A stretch of 64,000 bases of DNA, taken from the NCBI GenBank assembly GCA_017744365.1, contig JAGIBL010000001.1:1113416-1177415 (forward strand), given 5' to 3'. The notes beneath the pieces were generated by a model. It did no database searches and was not told the origin of the DNA. It saw only the letters and a list, made by a program, of their open reading frames with translations. Source of the stretch: Nocardioidaceae bacterium (GTDB lineage: Bacteria > Actinomycetota > Actinomycetes > Propionibacteriales > Nocardioidaceae). Positions 37,707-48,381 of this stretch are shown here, piece by piece. A program made the translations under genes and the position numbers. How positions within the stretch are numbered: the first letter of the stretch is position 1; every line of letters starts with the position of its first letter.

Positions 37707-40700
37707 TCATCCGGCCAGGTGGCCCCAAGCGGCACCGATCTCGGACCACGGCCCGACGGCGACGACCCCGCCGTCGACGAGCACGACCACCCGGTCGGCC
37801 TGGGCGAGAGCAGCCCGCTTGGCGGTGGCGCCGATCACCGTCGTACGCCGCTCGCGCAGTGCTGCCCAGAGCTCGATCTCGGTGGCGGCGTCGAGGGCGC
37901 TGGAGACGTCGTCGGCCAGCAGCAGCTCGGCGTCGGTGGCGAGTGCGCGCGCGAGGGCGAGTCGCTGGACCTGCCCGCCGGAGAGCCGCACGCCGCGGTG
38001 CCCGACCAGGGCGTCCTTGCCGCCGGCCTCCTCGATGTCGCGGCCGAGCCGGGCGGCGGCGACGGGGGCGTCGAAGGCCCGCCGATGGCCCAGCAGCACG
38101 TTGTCGGAGAAGCTGCCGGACAGCACCCGCGGCACCTGGGCGACGTGCGCGACCTGCGCCGGCCGGAGGAAGTCCTGCGGGTCGGTGACGTCGCGGCCGT
38201 TCCAGCGCAGCTCGCCGGCGTGCTCGATCAGGCCGGCGAGCGCCGAGAGCAGGCTGGACTTGCCGGAGCCGACCTGCCCGACCAGCAGCACGAGCTCGCC
38301 GGCCTCGACGGCGAGGTCGATGCCGCTGACGCCGATGGTGCCGTCGTCGTGGATCGCGGAGAAGCCGGCGAGCTCCAGACGCTCCAGGGGCACGCGCCGG
38401 ACCGGCTGCGGCTCGGGGGCCTCGCCACTCACCAGGTCCACCCCGGGTGGCAGGTCCATCAGGTCGGTGCCGCCGGCGAACCGGCTGGTCTCCTTCTGCC
38501 ACGCGCGTGTGCCCGGCGCCTCGGTGACCACCATCCCGGCGACCCGGCCGAACCAGTCGAACCCGGCCACCGCGTTGGCCACGAGCAGGGCGATGGCCAG
38601 GCTCCAGCCGTCCCAGAAGTAGATCGCCCAGGAGGCGACGACACCGCCCTGCACCATCACCATCGGGACACCGTCCAGGAACGCCTGCACCCGGTGCTCC
38701 TTCACCGCGGCGGCGACCCGGCCCGAGTCCACGTGGCGCAGGTGAGCGTGCACCTCGGGGATGGCGGCCGCGAGCTTGACGGTGCGGGCGGAGTCCAGCG
38801 CCGAGACGAGGGCCCGGCCGAACCGAGCCCGGGCCGCGGACGATGCGGCCGCCGACCGGCCGGCGATCGGACGACCCAGCGTCGATGCCAGCGCGGAGGC
38901 GACCATCACGACGAGCAGCACCGCACCGGCCATCCAGGTGCCGGCGAGGATCGCGGTGATGCCGGCGATGATGAGGCCGTTGACGAAGTCGACCCAGCGG
39001 TCGGCGTAGCGGGCGAGCCGGTCGGCGTCCATCGACCGGGCGACGACCTCGCCGGGTGGGGTCCGGACGAGCCGGCGTTGGCTGGTCTGCCCGTGGAGCA
39101 CGGCCATCCGGGCGCGGAGCATCACCTCGACCCACCAGCGCGGGTACCGGTAGAACGCGTTGGCCAGCACCACCGGGGCCGCGAGCATGCTCACCACGAC
39201 CGCGGCGGTCAGCCACGTCGGGCTGCCGCCGTCCTCGAGCTCCTCGACGACGCGTCCCCAGAGCAGACCGGTGACGGCACCCTGGGCCCCGGTGACGGAC
39301 GCGAGCAGGAACATCGCGGCCCCGACCACGCCCCACCACGGACGCACGAACAGCGCGTGCGCGACACCGCGGGCCAGCGACGGGCCGGTGCCGACGTCGT
39401 CGAGCCGGGGCGGGGGACCGGTGCGCCGGCGCGCGCCGACGGCGCTGGGTCCGGTCAGGTCCTCGGCCGCATCCGCCACCAGCTCGGCCGCGACCACGCC
39501 CTGGGCGTCGAGGCCGTCGGTCGCCGCACCGTGCTCGGTGCGGCTCGCCTGGAGCAGGTCGCGGAACGCGCCGGGAGAGGCGGCCAGCTCGGCGCGGCTG
39601 CCCTGCTGGACGACCCGCCCGTGGTCGAGGACGGCGACCAGCGGCGCCCGCTCGATCGTGGACAGCCGGTGCGCGACGAGGATGCCGGTGCGGGCGGCGA
39701 GCAGCCGGTCGGCGGCGGCCACCACCCGGCGCTCGGTGAGTGGGTCCATCCGTGCGGTCGCCTCGTCCAGCACGACCACGCGGACCTCACGGACGAGCAG
39801 CCGGGCGAAGGCGACCAGCTGCTCCTCACCGGCCGACAGCGCGGTGCCGCCCGGTCCGAGGAGCGTGTCGAGGCCGTCCGGCAGCCCGGCGACCCAGTCG
39901 TCCAGGCCGAGCTCGACCACGGCGTCCTCGATGGTGGTGCGGGAGAGGTCGGCGAAGAGGGCGATGTTCTGCGCGAGGGTGCCGGCGAGGATCTCGGTGC
40001 GCTGGGTGACCACGCCGACCCGACGGCGCAGCCGCTGGAGGTCGAGGTCGCGCACGTCGACCCCGCCGAGGAGGACGGTGCCGCGGGGCGGCTCCATCGC
40101 CCGCGAGATCAGCGCCGCGAGCGTCGACTTGCCCGAACCGGTGCGACCGACCAGCGCCACGGTCTGGCCGGCCGGGACGCGCAGGTCGATGCCCCGCAGC
40201 GCGAACGTGCCCTCGGCATAGGCGAAGTCGAGGCCACGCAGCTCCAGGTCGAGCGGCCCGTCGGGGAGGTCGGCTCCGCCCTCGGGCTCCGGAGGCACGG
40301 CGAGCATCTGCCGCAGCCGGATCACGGCGCCGAGCCCGGCCTGCAGGTCGGGAAGGTGGTAGGCGACCATCGCGATCTGGCCGACGAAGGTCGAGGTGAC
40401 CAGGAACAGGGTCACCAGCTGCGCAACCGAGAGGTGGTCGTGCGAGGCCAGCAGGACACCGGCGACGGCGACACCCGCGAGGAGGGCGTGCAGGAGGACG
40501 CCGGCCCGCCGTACCAGTCGGCTCTCGATCGTGACGACGGCGCGGAACTTCGCGTGCACGTCGGCCGACAGCCGGGCCACGCGGCGGACGACGTGCGCCT
40601 GGCCGAGGCTGGTGCGCAGGTCGTCGCGGCCGGCGATGCCCTCCTCGAGGACGGCGGCGTGGTCGGTCCAGGCCATCTCCTCGACGACCTTGCGGCGCGA

Positions 40701-41273
40701 GATCTCGCCGAGAAGCGACCGGATCGAGAGCCAGGCGAGACTGGCGAGAACGGGGAAGAGCAAGAACGCCGGCCACCACGTGAAGCCGGCGACCAGCCAC
40801 ATCGGGACGGTGGCGAAGACCGCGCGCGCGATCATCCAGATCTGCCAGCGGACGAGGTTGCCGACCTCGTGGGTGTCGTCGTCGACCCGGTCGAGGATCT
40901 CGCCGACCGCCTGCTCGTTGAGCGCGGACAGCGGCTGACGCAGCGCCGCGTGCAGGAGGTCCTCGCGCAGCCGGCCCTCGGCGAGGTCGGAGCGCCCGAC
41001 CCAGGCGACCTTGCCGGCGGTGTCGGCGACGGCGCCGCCGATGACGCAGAGGGCGAGCAGCCAGACGAGGCCGCGTGTCGGGTCCTCGGCGAGCCGGCCC
41101 GCCACGACGGTGCCGAGTGTCAGTCCGATCGCGCCGACGGCCGAGGCGACCAGCGCGGCGGTGGTGACTCGGCTCCTCAGCCGGCGCAGGTCGACGCGGC
41201 GGGACGCATCGATCTCCGGCGGCGTCGCGGGCTGCTGGTCGGTGGTGTCGGCCCGAGTCGTGGTCACAGTCAT
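37707..41273 (-). CDS. fused two-module ABC exporter with one degenerate ATP site
   Basis: An 1188-residue exporter with two membrane-domain plus ATPase units in one chain. NBD1 has Walker A GRTGSGKST (376-384), a changed signature LSAGEEQ (479-485), Walker B with Glu504 and switch His535. NBD2 has Walker A GQVGSGKSS (999-1007), a perfect LSGGQ (1097-1101), Asp1122 in place of the catalytic Glu, and Thr1150 in place of the switch His. The intact Walker site therefore pairs with the intact signature and the poor one with the poor one. The cargo is unknown. A TAGCGT -10 box lies 9 bases before the ATG. Confidence 0.92.
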   Translation of the reverse strand: MTVTTTRADTTDQQPATPPEIDASRRVDLRRLRSRVTTAALVASAVGAIGLTLGTVVAGRLAEDPTRGLVWLLALCVIGGAVADTAGKVAWVGRSDLAEGRLREDLLHAALRQPLSALNEQAVGEILDRVDDDTHEVGNLVRWQIWMIARAVFATVPMWLVAGFTWWPAFLLFPVLASLAWLSIRSLLGEISRRKVVEEMAWTDHAAVLEEGIAGRDDLRTSLGQAHVVRRVARLSADVHAKFRAVVTIESRLVRRAGVLLHALLAGVAVAGVLLASHDHLSVAQLVTLFLVTSTFVGQIAMVAYHLPDLQAGLGAVIRLRQMLAVPPEPEGGADLPDGPLDLELRGLDFAYAEGTFALRGIDLRVPAGQTVALVGRTGSGKSTLAALISRAMEPPRGTVLLGGVDVRDLDLQRLRRRVGVVTQRTEILAGTLAQNIALFADLSRTTIEDAVVELGLDDWVAGLPDGLDTLLGPGGTALSAGEEQLVAFARLLVREVRVVVLDEATARMDPLTERRVVAAADRLLAARTGILVAHRLSTIERAPLVAVLDHGRVVQQGSRAELAASPGAFRDLLQASRTEHGAATDGLDAQGVVAAELVADAAEDLTGPSAVGARRRTGPPPRLDDVGTGPSLARGVAHALFVRPWWGVVGAAMFLLASVTGAQGAVTGLLWGRVVEELEDGGSPTWLTAAVVVSMLAAPVVLANAFYRYPRWWVEVMLRARMAVLHGQTSQRRLVRTPPGEVVARSMDADRLARYADRWVDFVNGLIIAGITAILAGTWMAGAVLLVVMVASALASTLGRPIAGRSAAASSAARARFGRALVSALDSARTVKLAAAIPEVHAHLRHVDSGRVAAAVKEHRVQAFLDGVPMVMVQGGVVASWAIYFWDGWSLAIALLVANAVAGFDWFGRVAGMVVTEAPGTRAWQKETSRFAGGTDLMDLPPGVDLVSGEAPEPQPVRRVPLERLELAGFSAIHDDGTIGVSGIDLAVEAGELVLLVGQVGSGKSSLLSALAGLIEHAGELRWNGRDVTDPQDFLRPAQVAHVAQVPRVLSGSFSDNVLLGHRRAFDAPVAAARLGRDIEEAGGKDALVGHRGVRLSGGQVQRLALARALATDAELLLADDVSSALDAATEIELWAALRERRTTVIGATAKRAALAQADRVVVLVDGGVVAVGPWSEIGAAWGHLAG

Positions 41274-41403
41274 GGCCTGACCACGCTAGGCGGGACGCCC
41301 ACGGATCTCTCCTGGTTTTTCCGGGCCGCACCAGGCGGAAGCGAGCTGGGCCCTAGGGTGGGTCGTCGCACGGCTCGTCGCACGCAGCGTTTCGGAGGTC
41401 ATC

Positions 41404-42117
41404 CTGAGCACCGCACCCACCCCAGAACCCGCAGGTCGCCTCCCGGGCGGGGGAGCGCGGCTGCCGGAGGCGGTGCTCTGGGACATGGACGGCACCCTGG
41501 TCGACACCGAGCCCTACTGGATCGAGACCGAGTTCGCCCTCGTCGCCGAGCACGGCGGCACCTGGTCGATGGAGCACGCCCTCAACCTGGTCGGCAACGA
41601 CCTGCTCGTCTCCGGGGCGTACATCCGCGAGCACGCCGGCATCGACCTCTCGGCGGAGGCCATCGTGGACCGGCTCCTCGACGGCGTGATCGAGCGCGTC
41701 GAGAAGGAGGTGCCCTGGCGCCCGGGCGCGCCGGAGCTGCTGGCCGCTCTCCGCGAGGCCGGGGTGCCGTGCGCCCTGGTCACGATGTCCTGGGCCCGGT
41801 TCGCGGCACCGGTCCTGGCCGCGCTGCCGGCGGACTCGTTCGAGACGGTCGTCACGGGTGACCGGGTCACAGTCGGCAAGCCGCACCCGGAGCCCTACCT
41901 GGCCGCCGCCGCGGCGCTCGGCGTCGACCCGGCCGCGTGCGTGGCCATCGAGGACTCCAACACCGGGGCGAAGTCAGCCGAGGCCGCCGGCTGCACCGTC
42001 CTGGTCGTCCCGAACCACGTCCCGGTCCTGGAGGGGGAGCGGCGGGTCTTCCGCGACACCCTCGCCGGCCTCGGCCCCGCCGATCTGGGCGCCATGCTCG
42101 GGCCTGACCTCGGGTAG
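41404..42117 (+). CDS. HAD-family hydrolase, probable CTG start
   Basis: A 237-residue phosphatase or beta-phosphoglucomutase-like enzyme. WDMDGTLVDTE holds the nucleophile Asp and acid Asp, VTMSWAR the motif II residue, GKPHPEPYL the motif III Lys and AIEDSNTGAKSAEAAG the motif IV acids; a helical cap lies at about 45-110. The only GTG in frame (41473) would remove the first beta strand. CTG at 41404 is preceded 5 bases away by a perfect GGAGG, so I take it as the start. The last 144 bases overlap the RecB-family gene on the other strand. Confidence 0.82.
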   Translation: MSTAPTPEPAGRLPGGGARLPEAVLWDMDGTLVDTEPYWIETEFALVAEHGGTWSMEHALNLVGNDLLVSGAYIREHAGIDLSAEAIVDRLLDGVIERVEKEVPWRPGAPELLAALREAGVPCALVTMSWARFAAPVLAALPADSFETVVTGDRVTVGKPHPEPYLAAAAALGVDPAACVAIEDSNTGAKSAEAAGCTVLVVPNHVPVLEGERRVFRDTLAGLGPADLGAMLGPDLG

Positions 42118-42933
42118 CGGCAGCACCGTCCCGCCGAACTCCGGGCAGTGCGCCTGGAACGAGCACCAGCCGCACACCGCCGAGCGCTGCGCCTGGAACT
42201 CGCCAGACTCGTGCGCCGCCCGGATGGCCTCCCAGAGCGCGCCGAGAAGGCGCTCGGTCGCGACCAGGTCCGCCTCGTCCGGGGCGTAGGAGAGCGTCTC
42301 GCCGTTGCCCAGGTAGAGCAGCTGCAGCAGCGAAGGCACCACGCCCCGCGAGCGCCACAGCACCAGCGCGTAGAACCGGAGCTGGAACAGCGCGCTGCCC
42401 TCGCGGCTCTCGCTGATGGACCTGCCGGTCTTGTAGTCCACGATCCGCACCGACCCGTCCGGGGCGACGTCGATGCGGTCCACGACGCCGCGCAGCAGCA
42501 GCTTGGAGTCGAGCAGCGTCTCGACGTACGCCTCCCGCTCGGCCGGCTCCAGGCGGCGCGGGTCCTCCAGGTCGAAGTAGCGTCCGAGCACGGTCCGGCA
42601 GCTCTCCAGCCAGCCCGTCAGGCCGTCCTCGTCGACGGCCGCCGAAGGCTCCTCGGCCAGCACCAGCCTGTAGGCGTCCTCGATCATCCCGGCGGCCCGG
42701 TCCGGCGTCCGGTCCGGCGCGGGCAGGTCGAAGAGCTGCTCGAGCACCTTGTGCACCACCGTGCCGCGCAGCGCGTCCCGCGACGGCGGCTCGGGCAGCT
42801 TGTCGACGGTCCGGTAGCGGTAGAGCAGGGGACAGGCCTTGAAGTCGCCGGCCCGGCTCGGGGAGAGCGCGCCCAGGACCTCGACCCCGTCGACGACGGT
42901 CGCCCCCGGCCGCTCGGTCACCTTCTCCGCCAC
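41974..42933 (-). CDS. RecB-family exonuclease, PD-(D/E)XK with Fe-S cysteines
   Basis: A 319-residue nuclease. LSPSRAGDFKACPLLYRYR gives the first cysteine, GTVVHKVLEQLF the family His, GVVDRIDVAPDG and RIVDYKTGRS the catalytic Asp and Asp-x-Lys, and CGWCSFQAHC the remaining three cysteines of a probable [4Fe-4S] cluster. The recognisable fold ends near residue 275; the last 45 or so residues are Glu/Gly/Asp-rich and are encoded antisense to the HAD gene. GTG 42933 is supported by TAGTGT 7 bases upstream. It likely acts in DNA repair. Confidence 0.87.
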   Translation of the reverse strand: MAEKVTERPGATVVDGVEVLGALSPSRAGDFKACPLLYRYRTVDKLPEPPSRDALRGTVVHKVLEQLFDLPAPDRTPDRAAGMIEDAYRLVLAEEPSAAVDEDGLTGWLESCRTVLGRYFDLEDPRRLEPAEREAYVETLLDSKLLLRGVVDRIDVAPDGSVRIVDYKTGRSISESREGSALFQLRFYALVLWRSRGVVPSLLQLLYLGNGETLSYAPDEADLVATERLLGALWEAIRAAHESGEFQAQRSAVCGWCSFQAHCPEFGGTVLPLPEVRPEHGAQIGGAEAGEGVAEDPPLPLQDRDVVRDDQDGAAGGLG

Positions 42934-42940
42934 GCCGAGG

Positions 42941-42946
42941 ACACTA
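42941..42946 (-). promoter_or_regulatory. -10 element of the RecB-family nuclease gene
   Basis: Reverse-strand TAGTGT ends 7 bases before the GTG at 42933. Confidence 0.5.
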
Positions 42947-42985
42947 CGGCGCCGCACCGACAGTCCCGGCACCCCCTCCGGGCGA

Positions 42986-42991
42986 TAGCGT
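42986..42991 (+). promoter_or_regulatory. -10 element of the site-2 protease gene
   Basis: TAGCGT ends 6 bases before the GTG at 42998. With the box at 42941-42946 it forms a compact divergent promoter pair. Confidence 0.5.
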
Positions 42992-42997
42992 TGGCCC

Positions 42998-45126
<2,129 letters not shown>

Positions 45127-45133
45127 ACCTGCT

Positions 45134-45148
45134 TGGTTCTGAGAACCA
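45134..45148. other. 15-base palindrome after trmI
   Basis: TGGTTCT-G-AGAACCA is a perfect inverted repeat 8 bases past the trmI stop and 111 bases before arc. It has no T run, so it could be a weak terminator or an operator for arc. A possible arc -10, TAGGGT, lies at 45219-45224. Confidence 0.45.
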
Positions 45149-45259
45149 GCGGAAGTAAGTTCGGCCAACCTTGACCAACACGTGACGAATCTCCCCGACA
45201 AGGAGTGATCGGCGCGGGTAGGGTCGAATGAAGAAACGCTCCCGTGGAGGTGAGGTCCG

Positions 45260-47002
45260 ATGACTGGCCCTGGTGCTGAAGGACAGGACACCGCGCAGCT
45301 GCTGAGCCAGGTCTCCTTCCTGGAGGCCGAGATCGCCGAGCTGCGGCGACGGCTCGCCGATGCCCCCGAAGGCTCCCAGCTCCTGGAGCAGCGACTGGTC
45401 GACACCCAGCGCTCCCTCGCGGCGGTCACGGCCCAGAACGAGCGGCTGGCCGGCACCCTGCGCGACGCCCGGGACCAGATCACCACCCTCAAGGAGGAGG
45501 TCGACCGGCTGGCGCAGCCGCCGACCGGCTTCGGCACCTTCCTGACCCGCAACGACGACGACACCGTCGACGTGTTCACCGGCGGCCGCAAGCTGCGCGT
45601 GACGGTCAGTCCGAACGTCGAGCTCGACACCCTGACCCGGGGTCAGGAGGTCATGCTCAACGAGGCGCTCAACGTGGTCGCGGCACTGGAGTTCGAGCAG
45701 GTCGGCGAGGTCGTCATGCTCAAGGAGCTCCTGGCCGACGGCGACCGGGTGCTGGTGATCGCGAACGCCGACGAGGAGCGCGTGGTCCGCCTCGCCGAGC
45801 CGCTGCGGCACGAGACCCTGCGCGCCGGCGACTCGCTGCTGCTGGACGCACGCGCCGGCTACGTCTACGAGAAGGTCCCGAAGTCCGAGGTCGAGGAGCT
45901 CGTCCTCGAAGAGGTCCCGGACATCGACTACACCCGCATCGGCGGCCTGGGGAACCAGATCGACCAGATCCGCGATGCGGTCGAGCTGCCCTACCTCTAC
46001 CCGGACCTGTTCAAGGAGCACCAGCTCAAGCCGCCCAAGGGCGTGCTGCTCTACGGCCCTCCCGGCTGCGGCAAGACGCTGATCGCCAAGGCGGTCGCGA
46101 ACTCGCTCGCCAAGAAGGTCGCGGAGAAGACGGGCCAGGAGGGGAAGTCCTACTTCCTCAACATCAAGGGACCCGAGCTGCTGAACAAGTACGTCGGCGA
46201 GACCGAGCGGCACATCCGGCTCGTCTTCCAGCGTGCGCGCGAGAAGGCCAGCATGGGCACCCCGGTCATCGTGTTCTTCGACGAGATGGACTCACTGTTC
46301 CGCACCCGCGGCTCCGGGGTCTCCTCCGACGTGGAGAACACCATCGTGCCGCAGCTGCTGAGCGAGATCGACGGTGTCGAGGCGCTGGAGAACGTGCTGG
46401 TGATCGGCGCCTCCAACCGCGAGGACATGATCGACCCGGCCATCCTGCGGCCCGGCCGGCTGGACGTGAAGATCAAGATCGAGCGGCCGGACGCCGAGTC
46501 GGCCCGTGACATCTTCTCCAAGTACCTGGTCGAGGAGCTGCCGCTGCACGCCGATGACCTGGCCGAGTTCGCCGGCGACCGCAAGGCCACCGTCGCCGGG
46601 ATGATCCAGGCCACCGTCGAGCGGATGTACACCGAGACCGACGAGAACAGGTTCCTCGAGGTCACCTACGCCAACGGCGACAAGGAGGTCCTGTACTTCA
46701 AGGACTTCAACTCGGGCGCGATGATCCAGAACATCGTCGACCGCGCCAAGAAGATGGCGATCAAGGACCTGCTCGACCACGACCAGAAGGGCCTGCGGGT
46801 CTCGCACCTGCTGCAGGCGTGCGTGGACGAGTTCAAGGAGAACGAGGACCTGCCGAACACCACCAACCCCGACGACTGGGCGCGGATCTCCGGCAAGAAG
46901 GGCGAGCGGATCGTCTTCATCCGCACGCTCATCACCGGCAAGCAGGGCACCGAGCCCGGCCGGTCGATCGACACCGTGGCGAACACGGGCCAATACCTCT
47001 GA
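45260..47002 (+). CDS. arc: proteasome-associated AAA+ ATPase (ARC/Mpa)
   Basis: A hexameric unfoldase that grips Pup and feeds pupylated proteins into the 20S proteasome. The N-terminal coiled coil (about 10-85) binds Pup, two OB folds follow, and the AAA domain has Walker A GPPGCGKT, Walker [11 protein letters not shown] and the arginine-finger region ILRPGRLD. The chain ends in Gly-Gln-Tyr-Leu, the tail that docks on the proteasome rings. The 580-residue length is normal. GGAGGTGAGG lies before the ATG. It is separated from dop by two reverse-strand genes. Confidence 0.96.
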   Translation: MTGPGAEGQDTAQLLSQVSFLEAEIAELRRRLADAPEGSQLLEQRLVDTQRSLAAVTAQNERLAGTLRDARDQITTLKEEVDRLAQPPTGFGTFLTRNDDDTVDVFTGGRKLRVTVSPNVELDTLTRGQEVMLNEALNVVAALEFEQVGEVVMLKELLADGDRVLVIANADEERVVRLAEPLRHETLRAGDSLLLDARAGYVYEKVPKSEVEELVLEEVPDIDYTRIGGLGNQIDQIRDAVELPYLYPDLFKEHQLKPPKGVLLYGPPGCGKTLIAKAVANSLAKKVAEKTGQEGKSYFLNIKGPELLNKYVGETERHIRLVFQRAREKASMGTPVIVFFDEMDSLFRTRGSGVSSDVENTIVPQLLSEIDGVEALENVLVIGASNREDMIDPAILRPGRLDVKIKIERPDAESARDIFSKYLVEELPLHADDLAEFAGDRKATVAGMIQATVERMYTETDENRFLEVTYANGDKEVLYFKDFNSGAMIQNIVDRAKKMAIKDLLDHDQKGLRVSHLLQACVDEFKENEDLPNTTNPDDWARISGKKGERIVFIRTLITGKQGTEPGRSIDTVANTGQYL

Positions 47003-47012
47003 GCGGCCTTAC

Positions 47013-48368
47013 TTAGTCCGCTTCGAGGTGCCGGTAGATGCCTTCACCGAGCTCGCTCGGCAGCTGGTTCGAGGGCTGCGCGGAGCGGCCGACCGGGTTG
47101 GTCACCACCGTCGGGTGCGGCTTGTGCACGTTCTTGCCGCGCCACACCTGCTCCCAGTCGCGGAAGTAGTTGTAGACGATCGGGGCGATCACCGTGCGCG
47201 CCGTCGAGTCGTCGGCCGCGAAGCCGAGGTCGGAGAAGTTCGTCGAGCCCGCCCAGACGATGGTCGCGTTGGTCTTGTCGCCCCACACGCCCGACAGCGC
47301 GACGTACTTGTCGTGCAGGTAGCGGTACGGCTCGGCCGAGACGGTCGGGACCGTGGCCTGCCGCATCGGGATCGGGCCGCGCCCGGAGCTCGAGCGGAGC
47401 AGCAGCCGCGCGCGGTCGCTCATGATCCCGTAGATGATCGCGACGTTGCAGCCCTGGCTCCACAGCGAGCGGACCCGCTTGGCCATCCAGTCGCCGCGGT
47501 GGCCGTACCAGGCGTACATCGCGATCCGGATCACGGTGCGTCCGCCGCGGCCGGTGTTGCCCGTCACGCCGGTGCAGCGCACCTTGCCCAGGTCCATGAA
47601 CATCGGGTCGGTGCGCGCGGTGACGCCGGTCTTCGGGAACACCATGTGCAGCCGGCTGCCCGAGGCCCACTGGACGTAGGGGAACGGCCGGTCGAGCTTG
47701 GCCTGGGCGAAGACCCGCAGGTAGCCGAGGTAGGTGTCCCGGTCCAGCGAGGTCTCCAGGTGGTTCCACTGGCGCTGGTTGGCCACCCAGGTCGGGTTCC
47801 AGGAGCCGAACATGGTCACGTACTTCGAGGTCTTCGCCTGGCTGAACAGGAACACCTTCAGGTGCACGTGGCCGCCGTAGCCGCGGCAGGACTTGTCGCA
47901 CATCCGGGCCCAGCTGATCCGCTCCGGGTTCTTGCCCGCGATCACACGCCGGGTGCCCAGGGCCTTCTCCAGGGCTCGCCACTCCGCCCAGGTCTCGCGG
48001 TTGTGGAAGTTGGCGAGCACCTGCACGCTGACGCCGCGCTTGCGGGCGGCGACCAGCGCGTTGAGGATGTCGCGGTCGCCGAAGGAGTAGATGATCCAGC
48101 GGATGGTGCCGCCGGGCGGCACGCTCTGCACGGTGCGCAGCACGTGCATCTTGTTGTAGTTGCGGGTGGCGTCGTTCCAGTGGTTGAACCGGACGCCCGG
48201 CTGGGGCGCGTACCGGCCGTAGACCGGGGGAGGCGTGACCGTCGCGGCACCCTGCCGCACCGGGACGGCCTGCGCCGTGGTCAGGGACACCTCGGCAAGG
48301 ACCGCGGCCAGGCTCAGGACGAAGACCAGCGCCGCGACGCCGCGACGGCGCCGTACGAACTGCAGCAT
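47013..48368 (-). CDS. secreted phospholipase D-like protein 1
   Basis: A 451-residue exported protein with two PLD domains. The signal peptide spans about 1-34 (RRRRGVAALVFVLSLAAVL). The active-site His-x-Lys motifs are HVHLKVFLFS, followed by GSWNPT, and YLHDKYVALSG, followed by GSTNFSD. The Asp that usually closes each HKD motif is Ser. CRGYGGH and KVRCTG cysteines may be disulfide-bonded. It is paralogous to the protein encoded 13 bases upstream (48382-50103) and probably co-transcribed. It ends 10 bases from arc, tail to tail. The substrate is unknown. Confidence 0.85.
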   Translation of the reverse strand: MLQFVRRRRGVAALVFVLSLAAVLAEVSLTTAQAVPVRQGAATVTPPPVYGRYAPQPGVRFNHWNDATRNYNKMHVLRTVQSVPPGGTIRWIIYSFGDRDILNALVAARKRGVSVQVLANFHNRETWAEWRALEKALGTRRVIAGKNPERISWARMCDKSCRGYGGHVHLKVFLFSQAKTSKYVTMFGSWNPTWVANQRQWNHLETSLDRDTYLGYLRVFAQAKLDRPFPYVQWASGSRLHMVFPKTGVTARTDPMFMDLGKVRCTGVTGNTGRGGRTVIRIAMYAWYGHRGDWMAKRVRSLWSQGCNVAIIYGIMSDRARLLLRSSSGRGPIPMRQATVPTVSAEPYRYLHDKYVALSGVWGDKTNATIVWAGSTNFSDLGFAADDSTARTVIAPIVYNYFRDWEQVWRGKNVHKPHPTVVTNPVGRSAQPSNQLPSELGEGIYRHLEAD

Positions 48369-48381
48369 GGGTGAAGGACTC

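Noticed and set aside
37719-41861. 1380-codon forward frame opposite the ABC exporter
   Set aside because: It is antisense to a protein with complete ABC motifs, its own composition is low-complexity, and it runs into the HAD gene out of frame.
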